DNA of 9,357 bases from contig CALFHQ010000751.1 in NCBI GenBank assembly GCA_937876385.1, positions 1-9,357 on the forward strand, read 5' to 3'. Position numbers and translations under genes: made by a program. How positions within the stretch are numbered: the first letter of the stretch is position 1; every line of letters begins with the position of its first letter. Of this stretch, positions 1-6,495 are shown piece by piece. This stretch comes from an uncultured Pseudomonadota bacterium. GTDB lineage: Bacteria; Myxococcota_A; UBA9042; CAIXZC01. The notes under the pieces were generated by a model, which made no database searches, was not told where the DNA came from, and saw only the letters and a list, made by a program, of their open reading frames with translations.

Positions 1-1549
1 GACGTCCTCCCCACTTCAGGGCTCTGACGATCTTCGTGTAGGCCGTCCACAGATCTGCCAGATGGTTGTGTGAGCGCAGCACCCAGACTTCATCGAAGGC
101 TTGTCTGGGCAAAGGCATCTCTTCGATTCCCCCTTCAAAGAGGGTAGAACCGGTTTCAGCCACCAGGGAACGAACGGAGGGTGCCGGCTGGGGATCGACC
201 CCGGTGTATTGAATCGCCCCCGAATCAATCTTCGGCCGCAAGACTCGGTCGTAGCGAGTGTGTCCGCATCCAACGTCCAGAACAGCCCCGGAGCTCTCTC
301 TCAAAACCGACTCCACCCCTCTGTCTGCTTCCAGGAAGAGGTTGTCATCCACCGCTTCAAAGAGTGGGGGTGTTTCCCCTTCCACCCGTACCAGTTTCCT
401 GAATTGGGAAGCGAAGTCATCGGCGAGGAGGGCATCGTCTACTTGCTGGTACAGTTGCCCGAGGCTGTCTCGAATGGTCCCAATCTGCTCTTCGTTGAAA
501 TCCCCGGTGTCCGTGGCAAACCACTCGATGGTCTGTTCCTTCTTGACCCTCAACAAGCGCTCCGGTGACAACTGGGGAGCCTCTTTTTCGTCTACAGGGA
601 AGTAATTGAAGGAGTTGGAGATTCCCCCTGTGAGGGGTTGGAGGAGCTTTGTCGAGTAGCGTTCCCAGGTGCGGGTGTAGGTGGAACGGCAGGTGTCGGA
701 GACACGGCACCCCAGGCAACGAGGCGGCTTTTTCATGTTGCCGTAGTCGATGGCATGGAAGTCCGCCTCGTCTACTTCCTGGATGGCGAAGATGCCGTCG
801 GTGTACATGTCTTGCTGCAACGTTGGAAACTCCATCCCGAGACAGTGCGGGAACCCGTCGATCCCCATTCGCTCTCGAGGAAATCCCATGCGTCGAGCCC
901 CTGCAATTGCGCGGTTCACGGCGTCGGCGCTGACCAACGGGTCTGGGACGATGGCTTCGTCTTCGAGGGCGCTTCCTTTGGGTTCGACGGCAGAGAATTT
1001 GACCCCGATTCGGTTCAATGGGAGGAGAATTCGAAGGATGGTCTCGAGGTGCGAGAGGTTGTTTTGAACCACCACAGCGTTGGCCGTGACCTGCACCGAT
1101 GGAATCCCGTTGAGCAGTTTCAGGGCAAGGAGAGTTTGCTTGAAGGCTCCAGGAGAGGCGACCATGGCATCGTGAACTTCCTTTGGACCATGGAGGGAGC
1201 AGTACACATACTCCAGTCCAAATCCCACCAGGGCCTTCAAGTAGGGTCTGTAGGAGAGCATTCGGCCGTTGGTGATGAGTCCCACCTTGAGCCCCAGTTC
1301 GCTGCAATAGCGAGCCATCTCGGGAAGGTCCCGGTGGATGGTGGGTTCCCCTCCGGAAAACAGCACCGATTCGGCTCCGATGGCCTTAGCCCGCAAGATT
1401 CGCTTTCTTGCCTCATCCAAGGGAAGGCTCGGCAACTCCTTCAAGGGGGAGGAATGGCAAAAGATACAACGGTTGTTGCAGTGGTACCCGACCTTGATGA
1501 TCACCCGACGGGGTTGCTTTGAACCGGAAGCCGGCAGGAGCGGGTGCAC
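1..1549 (-). CDS. Radical SAM enzyme fused to class I SAM-dependent methyltransferase (3' end off window)
   Basis: Translating the minus strand gives 516 residues before the window ends, with no stop. Residues 16-32 carry the radical SAM cluster motif CX3CX2C (C24, C28, C31 in GYHCNNRCIFC), followed by the SAM-binding GGEP motif (residues 66-69). C236 plus C278-X2-C281-X5-C287 form a second cysteine set typical of SPASM/Twitch-like auxiliary Fe-S sites. After a linker (about 300-415) comes a Rossmann methyltransferase: motif I VLDVGCGHTRYD (423-434), the acidic end of strand 2 in YTGVDPQ (448-454), and IVRALKWGGR at the window edge. This is a cytoplasmic enzyme that would use SAM both as a radical source and as a methyl donor; the substrate is unknown. 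The start is uncertain. GTG at 1549 lies 4 nt after the stop of the upstream lipoprotein gene and has no strong Shine-Dalgarno, which suggests translational coupling; GTG at 1504 is the alternative. Family assignment of both domains is firm, the reaction is not. Confidence 0.9.
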   Translation of the reverse strand, partial: MHPLLPASGSKQPRRVIIKVGYHCNNRCIFCHSSPLKELPSLPLDEARKRILRAKAIGAESVLFSGGEPTIHRDLPEMARYCSELGLKVGLITNGRMLSYRPYLKALVGFGLEYVYCSLHGPKEVHDAMVASPGAFKQTLLALKLLNGIPSVQVTANAVVVQNNLSHLETILRILLPLNRIGVKFSAVEPKGSALEDEAIVPDPLVSADAVNRAIAGARRMGFPRERMGIDGFPHCLGMEFPTLQQDMYTDGIFAIQEVDEADFHAIDYGNMKKPPRCLGCRVSDTCRSTYTRTWERYSTKLLQPLTGGISNSFNYFPVDEKEAPQLSPERLLRVKKEQTIEWFATDTGDFNEEQIGTIRDSLGQLYQQVDDALLADDFASQFRKLVRVEGETPPLFEAVDDNLFLEADRGVESVLRESSGAVLDVGCGHTRYDRVLRPKIDSGAIQYTGVDPQPAPSVRSLVAETGSTLFEGGIEEMPLPRQAFDEVWVLRSHNHLADLWTAYTKIVRALKWGGR

Positions 1550-1553
1550 AGGG

Positions 1554-2729
1554 CTATATCCCGGGCCCGATGGGCATGTCGGGGCACTCAGAGAAGCAGT
1601 TGACGACTTCGTCACACCAGCTATCCAGGTCTCCGCATGTGTCGATGGCGCACTCCATGAAGGCGACGAGGTTGGCCGCGCCTTCGGGGGAAGTCTCCCC
1701 GACGCATGCAAACAGGCAGCTCTCCTGCGCCATCTCGGAGCATCCGGCAATGCAGGTGAATGCCTGGCCGCAAGTCCCCTCGCCCCCGCCCCCCATGCAT
1801 TCCACCAGTCCCAGCATGCAAGCGTCCCCTTCACAAGTCATGGCGTCGAGGAGCTGGGCTGCTGCATCCGGAGAGGCGCTGCTGATACAGTCCATGGTGC
1901 AAGACAAGTTGTCTTCTCCGCACCCTTGGACGCACAAGAGGGTGTCGGCGCAACCTCCCTCTCCCTGTCCTCCAATGCACTGCACGAGCGCTGCAAAGCT
2001 CTCATCTCCAGCGCCCCCCATGGCTGCTATCAGGAGAGTGATGGCGTCTTCATCGGCTTGAGAGATGCAGTCCCACTGGCAGAACACGTCCTCTGTAGGG
2101 CATGCTTCTGAACAGGATACGGTGGTCGCACAATCTTCTGTGCCATCCCCGCCGATACAGGTCAGGATGTCAGAGCCACAGGTGTCCCAGATGCACGTTT
2201 CCTGGTCTGCTGCGGGCATGTTTGCGCAATAGGCATCAAAGCAGTCAAATGCTCCCTGCATCTCGCCCAGCGCCTTGAAGCTTCCCCCGGCCATGCAGGA
2301 GTCCCAGCAATCGGGCGCGCCAAACGCACATCCAACCCCCAGACCGCACTGGAGAATCTCTCGGCAGGTCTCCTTGGCAACGATGTCTTCAGGGGGGACG
2401 TCCGGCTCGAGGTCGGGCTGCTGGTTGTCCTCCAGGGGGATGTCTTCGATGATGTCCACGAGATCGGGTTGCATCTCATCGGGCACCAGGGAGTCGAGAA
2501 TCACGTCATCGGACACCTCCGGCTTTGTGTCGACCAGGATGTCATGGATCGCCAGGTCTTCCCGGATTTCCAGGTCCTGTGCGGCATCGATGTCTTCGAC
2601 GCTGTTGCCATCCAGGGTGTCCAGCACATCTTCCAGGGTGCCGTCGGTGGAAATGACCGGCTCCTTGTTTCCTCCGCCGCAAGCTGATGCCAGAAGGACT
2701 GCAAGGGTCCAGGAAAGTAAGTTCCGCAT
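1554..2729 (-). CDS. Cysteine-rich repeat lipoprotein with acidic spacer
   Basis: 391 aa. A lipoprotein signal peptide (MRNLLSWTLAVLLASAC) predicts lipidation at C17, followed by GGG. Residues 21-120 are a Cys-free acidic spacer (33 Asp/Glu against 4 Lys/Arg). Residues 122-382 hold 34 cysteines, an even number, as expected for a disulfide-bonded extracytoplasmic domain. Three 60-residue units begin at C191, C251 and C311 (C-[IM]-G-G), preceded by a degenerate unit from C122 and followed by a partial one. ATG 2729 is chosen because a Shine-Dalgarno (GAGGTG) sits 6 nt upstream and the lipobox is then correctly placed; a longer reading to 2867 would overlap the upstream gene and bury the signal peptide. 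It sits 22 nt after the lectin-like lipoprotein gene and 4 nt before the radical SAM gene. Proteins of this style (acidic spacer plus Cys-rich repeats) are common in myxobacteria-like genomes. I recognise no named family, and the function is unknown: surface structure, metal binding or substrate of the neighbouring enzyme are all possible. Confidence 0.88.
   Translation of the reverse strand: MRNLLSWTLAVLLASACGGGNKEPVISTDGTLEDVLDTLDGNSVEDIDAAQDLEIREDLAIHDILVDTKPEVSDDVILDSLVPDEMQPDLVDIIEDIPLEDNQQPDLEPDVPPEDIVAKETCREILQCGLGVGCAFGAPDCWDSCMAGGSFKALGEMQGAFDCFDAYCANMPAADQETCIWDTCGSDILTCIGGDGTEDCATTVSCSEACPTEDVFCQWDCISQADEDAITLLIAAMGGAGDESFAALVQCIGGQGEGGCADTLLCVQGCGEDNLSCTMDCISSASPDAAAQLLDAMTCEGDACMLGLVECMGGGGEGTCGQAFTCIAGCSEMAQESCLFACVGETSPEGAANLVAFMECAIDTCGDLDSWCDEVVNCFSECPDMPIGPGI
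1617..2159 (-). repeat. Three tandem ~180-bp coding repeats (Cys-rich 60-residue units)
   Basis: Within the Cys-rich lipoprotein, units start at residues 191, 251 and 311, an exact 60-residue period. Cysteine offsets from the unit start are 0, 9, 15, 19, 26 and 30 in units 1 and 2, and 0, 9, 15, 19, 27 and 31 in unit 3. Units 2 and 3 also have a C-X4-C pair lying 12 and 7 residues before the next unit's first Cys. Unit 1 has Gly239 and Ser244 at those two places. Conserved text includes C-I/M-G-G-x-G-E-G-x-C and S-P-D/E-A/G-A-A. The repeats are diverged at the DNA level, so this is an old duplication rather than a recent tandem expansion. Confidence 0.85.
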
Positions 2730-2735
2730 GAATCG

Positions 2736-2741
2736 CACCTC
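2736..2741 (-). promoter_or_regulatory. Shine-Dalgarno for the Cys-rich lipoprotein
   Basis: GAGGTG on the minus strand, 6 nt before ATG 2729. It fixes the start at the signal peptide and argues against a 46-residue N-terminal extension. Confidence 0.7.
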
Positions 2742-2751
2742 GTGGGTGGGT

Positions 2752-3417
2752 CTAGAGAGCGAATATCTTGAGGTTATCAAAGTAGACTCTGGAGTTCCAG
2801 TTGTTGAAGCCGAAGGAGCCTCCGGTGAGGATTTGCTTGTCTGTGGCCTTAAGGAAGAGTTTGCCATCGAGGTACCAACGGATTTCGTCTTCGATTCGCA
2901 CCACGGCGAACTTGTAGGACTGTCCTTCTTCGACCCGTCGGGTCTTGTCTACTGCGATGGGGCCGTCATTGTGCTCATCCTGCCGGGCGATGATATTGGT
3001 GCTGTTCTCCCAGCCGCCGAAGATGACGATATAGCCGCTTGCGTGCTCGTTCAGCTCGCCGCCGAATTCGCACTTGATGTCCCCTTGAAAGACCTTGTTG
3101 TTCCCCTTCACCGAGCGTGCTTCGAACTCGATCCGGACATTTTGCGGGAGGCGCAACGACTTGAGCCAGATCCCGGCGTTCTCGTTTTTCCGATCTCCGG
3201 TGTAGAGTGCTCCGTCCACAATCTTCCAGTTCTTCGATTGGGTCTCGAAGCGGTCCAGATTGTTGGAGAAGTCCTCTTCGAAGAAGGCTGTCCCGCCGAT
3301 GAGTCCGGCGTTCTCAGGGAGGGGAGGCTTGGGCTGCACTCGGGGGTGCTTTTCGCATCCGACAAAGAGCATCAATGCAAGGGCAAGAAAGCAGTAAGAC
3401 AAGTTGTTTGAGCGCAT
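2752..3417 (-). CDS. Lipoprotein with concanavalin A-like (jelly-roll) domain
   Basis: 221 aa. The N-terminus is a lipoprotein signal (hydrophobic LALALMLFVGC, lipidated Cys at 21). From about residue 48 to the end the sequence is beta-rich and reads like a LamG / 3-keto-disaccharide hydrolase (DUF1080)-type jelly roll: EEDFSNNLDRF opening, NWKIVDGALY, a middle IRIEFEAR-like strand, RWYLDGKLFLKATD, and the closing GGSFGFNNWNSRVYFDNLKI. Such folds bind or occasionally cleave carbohydrate; I cannot point to catalytic residues, so binding is the safer reading. It would be anchored in the envelope facing the periplasm or the outside. The ATG overlaps the stop of the PP2C gene by one base (TGATG), with GGAGGA 9 nt upstream, so translation is probably coupled. 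The specific family is not certain. Confidence 0.8.
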   Translation of the reverse strand: MRSNNLSYCFLALALMLFVGCEKHPRVQPKPPLPENAGLIGGTAFFEEDFSNNLDRFETQSKNWKIVDGALYTGDRKNENAGIWLKSLRLPQNVRIEFEARSVKGNNKVFQGDIKCEFGGELNEHASGYIVIFGGWENSTNIIARQDEHNDGPIAVDKTRRVEEGQSYKFAVVRIEDEIRWYLDGKLFLKATDKQILTGGSFGFNNWNSRVYFDNLKIFAL

Positions 3418-4712
3418 CAGGACAAGTCCTCCGAATCGTCAGGCGATCCCGGGAAGGGGTGGGCAGGTTTTGTGGGCATTCGGACCCGTACCGAGAGGGA
3501 GCGTGCCAGCCCGAGGTCGTCGGTGGTCTGTCTGAGCCGAGCCGATGCGACTTGGGCCAAGCTCCACATCATCTTTACGGACAAGGTGGAAGCTTCCCGA
3601 ATCAGGGTGTAAAACTTCTTTCGACCCAAAACGAGGCAGAAGGACTTGGAGGTCGTCTGGATGTCTGCCGAGCGAGGATGTCGATCGAGCAAGGAGAGCT
3701 CGCCGAAGTGATCCCCGGGTCCCAACGTGGCAATCTTGATTCCCCGCTTGGAGATGACGACTCCCCCCTCAATGAGGACGTACAAGTCGTCACCTGGGTC
3801 CCCCTCCTGGCAGATGATCTGCCCCTCTTCGAAGTGTTCTTCCTGGAATATGCTGACGACTTTGAGGAGTTCGTCGAAGGTCAGGTACTTGAACAGCGGC
3901 ACCCGGCGCAGAGTTTCCAGCTTCTGTTGAGTGAGATTCGCCTGGGACGGCTCCACCTCGACGATGTCCATGACCAGTGCGGTGATGTTGTCTTTTCCCC
4001 CTCGACTGTTGGCGTGTCGAACGAGGTTTTCGACGGCTTCCACCGGGGGAACTTCATCCAACAGCAGGGCCAACTCGTCTTCATTGGCAGTGGAGTAGAG
4101 GCCGTCACTGCACATGAGGAATCGATCGCCGGGGAGGGGGGTCAGGTCCAGAGTGTCCACTTTCACTGTTTCGTATACACCCACAGCTCTCGTGATGGCG
4201 TTTCGGTACTTCGCCTTGACCTCGTTGGAGTCCTGGATTTTGCCCAGTTGTTTCAACTCTTCTACGAGGCTGTGGTCTCGGGTGATCTGGTGCACCTTGC
4301 CGTCTCGAAAGAGGTAGATGCGGCTGTCGCCGACATGTCCGATGAAGGTCTGTTCGCCTGCCATGAGCATGACGACGGCGGTTGTACCCATGCCGGAAAG
4401 GGCGGGGTCTTTCTTTGCCTTGTCGAAGATCACCGTGTTGGCTTCTTGAATGGCTTGACTGAGCAACTCAAGCATATTGGCGCTGGAGGTTCGCATGTCC
4501 CCGTGCTCGAAGGAGCGGATCTGCCCTTCAAACTCTTTGACATACCGATGGAGCATCTCACACAAGGTGCGAGATGCTACTTCACCTGCGTTGGAGCCAC
4601 CCATGCCATCGGCAACGACATACAAGCCCAATTCGTCGTCTGCGAGGTAGGCATCCTCGTTGTTTTGTCGACTCAGTCCGACATCACTCAGCGCAGCATA
4701 CTGGATTTTCAC
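3417..4712 (-). CDS. PP2C-family Ser/Thr phosphatase with C-terminal cyclic nucleotide-binding domain
   Basis: 431 aa from GTG 4712. Residues 1-254 are a complete PP2C (PPM) domain: SDVGLSRQNNEDA (9-21), VADGMGG (33-39), GTTAV (109-113), GHVGDSR (125-131), CSDGL (201-205) and GGKDNIT (238-244), with metal-binding acids D20, D35, D129, D203 and D241 present. Residues about 271-390 are a cNMP-binding domain with the phosphate-binding cassette FGELSLLDRHPRSA; E338 and R347, which contact ribose and phosphate in cAMP/cGMP-binding homologues, are both kept. No membrane segment is seen, so it is cytoplasmic. It should remove phosphate from Ser/Thr phosphoproteins under cyclic-nucleotide control (inferred), opposing Hanks-type kinases. 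The GTG start has AGGAG 6 nt upstream; an in-frame ATG at 4763 would overlap the porin gene by 34 nt. A proline/serine/acid tail (about 410-431) follows the CNB domain. Confidence 0.93.
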   Translation of the reverse strand: MKIQYAALSDVGLSRQNNEDAYLADDELGLYVVADGMGGSNAGEVASRTLCEMLHRYVKEFEGQIRSFEHGDMRTSSANMLELLSQAIQEANTVIFDKAKKDPALSGMGTTAVVMLMAGEQTFIGHVGDSRIYLFRDGKVHQITRDHSLVEELKQLGKIQDSNEVKAKYRNAITRAVGVYETVKVDTLDLTPLPGDRFLMCSDGLYSTANEDELALLLDEVPPVEAVENLVRHANSRGGKDNITALVMDIVEVEPSQANLTQQKLETLRRVPLFKYLTFDELLKVVSIFQEEHFEEGQIICQEGDPGDDLYVLIEGGVVISKRGIKIATLGPGDHFGELSLLDRHPRSADIQTTSKSFCLVLGRKKFYTLIREASTLSVKMMWSLAQVASARLRQTTDDLGLARSLSVRVRMPTKPAHPFPGSPDDSEDLS

Positions 4713-4718
4713 CCGATA

Positions 4719-4723
4719 CTCCT
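4719..4723 (-). promoter_or_regulatory. Shine-Dalgarno selecting the GTG start of the PP2C gene
   Basis: AGGAG on the minus strand lies 6 nt before GTG 4712, in the 17-nt gap after the porin stop codon. This and the conserved N-terminus (KIQYAALSDVG) favour GTG 4712 over the upstream ATG 4763. Confidence 0.75.
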
Positions 4724-4729
4724 GGAAAG

Positions 4730-6376
4730 CTAAAAGGTGAAGTCGGCTTGCATGAAGAGCCAATGTGCCGGGTCACCATATGGATAGTCGAACAGCTGAT
4801 CTTTGGTCTGGCCGGGGTTGTTGGGGTCAGCAATCTGCTCCAGACGGCGGTTGGGGGTCTGGTCTTCGATGGCCCCACCGGGAATGAACGCGCTGTATCC
4901 CAACGCAAAGGCGATGTTTTCGTTGAGGCGGTAGTCCGCTCGAAGGTCGATTTCGAAGCCGAGATCAGTCCGAATCGCTTTGGAAAGACTCGATCCGACG
5001 GCGTTGCCTCGAGGGAGGGGGCCGGTGTCTTCCACGAGATGCATGGAGTGCAAGGCGAGCTCGAAAGAGAGCCCCTTGAGCGGGGTGATCGAGGCCTTTC
5101 CGCCGATGTCCCAGATGTTGGACAGGTGCCACAAGTCCATGTCTCCCAGGATCTTGTGTCGGGTACCAAAGAGCGGAACGAAGGCGCTGTGGAGGTCGTT
5201 GGTGCTGGTCAGGTTGGCGCTGGTGTTGCCGTCCCCGGAAGCCGCATCAAAGAAGATGGACACGACTGGATTGGTGACCTTCTCCGGAATCTCATAGCCC
5301 ACTTCGAGGTGGTACGCTGTGGCCAGATGATCCTGGTCGATGACCGCCGTGTCTCCGGAGAACCCTTCGGTGACCGTACCGAACTGCACGGATGCTTCCA
5401 GATCAACGAAGAGCGGGGTGTGGAAGGGCATGTGACCACCCACCCGAGCGCCCAGGGTTCCGACCTTTCGGCGGGCACCGTCCCGGTTGTCGTGGAGGTA
5501 CAGGAGGTAGAGGTCAAAATCGAGCCCCTTGATGTACGGAACCGTCAAGTATGCCCCACCAAAGAGGAGGTCTTCGCCGTCGGTGGCGGAACGCTCGTCG
5601 AGGATGGAGAAGAGGACGTCGGCTCGAATGAAGTTTTCGTAAGTGACGGTGAGGTCGAACCCATCAAAGGAGCGGCCGGCCTGGCTCCAATCGCTCTTGC
5701 CGATCATTCGAGAGGAGCCGAAGTCCCATTCCTGGCGACCGATCTTGAGTTCCAGCATCTTCGGGTACAGTTCGACCTTCAAATAGGCTTCGTGAACTCG
5801 CAAAGGGTCGCTTCGGTCGGCGCTGTCCGGGGCGTTGTTTCCCCATCCCCGCACGTCCTGAAGAACGAACACGCCGGTCATCCAATCCACCGGAGTGACA
5901 TCCATGCCAATGCGCAGTCGCTGGTTGGCAAAAAGATCCTGGTCCTCATCCAACGACGAGTTGAAGTTGTCTACGTTGGTGACGATCTGAGGACGGACAC
6001 GGAACTGCCCAGAGAAGTTCACCCGCTTTCGAGCCAACTCGTCCTCAACGATTGCCAGGCGTTTGTCGACTTCGGTGACTCGGCTGGAGACGTCCATGAT
6101 GAGTTTGGCAAGCTTCTTATCCGCCTCAGGCAACGTCTTGACGGCCTTCTCGGTTTTGGCCACCCGTTGCTCCAAAGCAGTAACTTTGGCAGCACCCGAG
6201 CGCAAGTCGTTGATGGCCTTGGACTGATCTTGCAGAAACTCTTTGAGAACCTCGAGGTCCTCCTCAATCAAGGCGGTCTTCTCTTCAAGCTGACTGATCT
6301 TCTTCTGGGCTAAGGCTGGGGATGCAAGAAGCACCGCACAGACCATAACCGCCAGGGTCACAGCGATCCGTTTCAT
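4730..6376 (-). CDS. Outer-membrane beta-barrel porin, alginate-export-like, with N-terminal coiled coil
   Basis: 548 aa. A Sec signal peptide (MKRIAVTLAVMVCAVLLASPALA, likely cut before Q24) is followed by a heptad-rich helical region at about 24-115 (KISQLEEKTALIEEDLEVLK, later LIMDVSSRVTEVDKRLAIVEDEL), predicted to be a coiled coil in the periplasm. From about residue 118 (VNFSGQFRVRPQ) to the end, alternating amphipathic strands with aromatic girdles indicate a beta barrel, closing with LFMQADFTF; the terminal Phe is the usual BAM recognition signal. RLRIGMDV, KIGRQEWDFG and GYSAFIPGG resemble the alginate-export (AlgE-like) porin family. The role would be diffusion or export of a polymer or anionic solute; the substrate is not readable from sequence and the alginate name is only a family label. 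GGAGGA lies 7 nt before the ATG. It is the first gene of the five-gene operon. Confidence 0.85.
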   Translation of the reverse strand: MKRIAVTLAVMVCAVLLASPALAQKKISQLEEKTALIEEDLEVLKEFLQDQSKAINDLRSGAAKVTALEQRVAKTEKAVKTLPEADKKLAKLIMDVSSRVTEVDKRLAIVEDELARKRVNFSGQFRVRPQIVTNVDNFNSSLDEDQDLFANQRLRIGMDVTPVDWMTGVFVLQDVRGWGNNAPDSADRSDPLRVHEAYLKVELYPKMLELKIGRQEWDFGSSRMIGKSDWSQAGRSFDGFDLTVTYENFIRADVLFSILDERSATDGEDLLFGGAYLTVPYIKGLDFDLYLLYLHDNRDGARRKVGTLGARVGGHMPFHTPLFVDLEASVQFGTVTEGFSGDTAVIDQDHLATAYHLEVGYEIPEKVTNPVVSIFFDAASGDGNTSANLTSTNDLHSAFVPLFGTRHKILGDMDLWHLSNIWDIGGKASITPLKGLSFELALHSMHLVEDTGPLPRGNAVGSSLSKAIRTDLGFEIDLRADYRLNENIAFALGYSAFIPGGAIEDQTPNRRLEQIADPNNPGQTKDQLFDYPYGDPAHWLFMQADFTF

Positions 6377-6412
6377 GGGGGGTTCCTCCAGAGCCAGTCA
6401 CAGTACCCGGAC

Positions 6413-6440
6413 AAACTACCACAGAGGAGGGCAAAGTCAA
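6413..6440 (-). promoter_or_regulatory. Candidate sigma70-type promoter of the porin-phosphatase operon
   Basis: On the minus strand TTGACT (6440-6435) is followed after 16 nt by TAGTTT (6418-6413). The -35 matches 5 of 6 consensus positions, the -10 only 3 of 6. The predicted start near 6406 would leave a leader of about 30 nt containing the porin Shine-Dalgarno. It sits just downstream of the acs stem-loop, where a promoter for the next unit would be expected. Confidence 0.4.
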
Positions 6441-6455
6441 GAAAGGGTGGGGGTG

Positions 6456-6485
6456 AGGAAATTCGCCCCAGAGGGCGAATTTCCT
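6456..6485 (-). terminator. Perfect 13-bp stem-loop after acs
   Basis: AGGAAATTCGCCC (6456-6468) pairs perfectly with 6473-6485 around the 4-nt loop CAGA. It begins 10 nt beyond the acs stop codon. In the acs transcript the stem is followed by a C-rich run and then CTTTCTTG, not a clean U-tract, so intrinsic termination may be inefficient; it could equally protect the mRNA 3' end. Confidence 0.6.
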
Positions 6486-6495
6486 GGGAAGGGGA

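Noticed and set aside
417..1307. 296-codon minus-strand frame inside the radical SAM gene
   Set aside because: Arg/Pro-rich translation typical of a shifted frame; the radical SAM-methyltransferase frame has all the motifs.
638..2111. Plus-strand frames 638-1522 and 1338-2111
   Set aside because: Opposite strand of the radical SAM and Cys-rich genes; no domain and no ribosome-binding context.
2730..2867. 46-residue N-terminal extension of the Cys-rich lipoprotein
   Set aside because: It overlaps the end of the upstream lipoprotein gene, reads as low-complexity out-of-frame sequence and would bury the signal peptide; ATG 2729 has its own Shine-Dalgarno.
4713..4763. Upstream ATG for the PP2C gene
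   Set aside because: It overlaps the porin coding end by 34 nt and adds residues not expected before the PP2C domain; GTG 4712 has AGGAG at proper spacing.
3375..6313. Two long plus-strand open frames (3375-4733 and 4574-6313) opposite the phosphatase and porin genes
   Set aside because: Both are mirror frames of genes with clear domains, and neither translation shows a motif or a signal.
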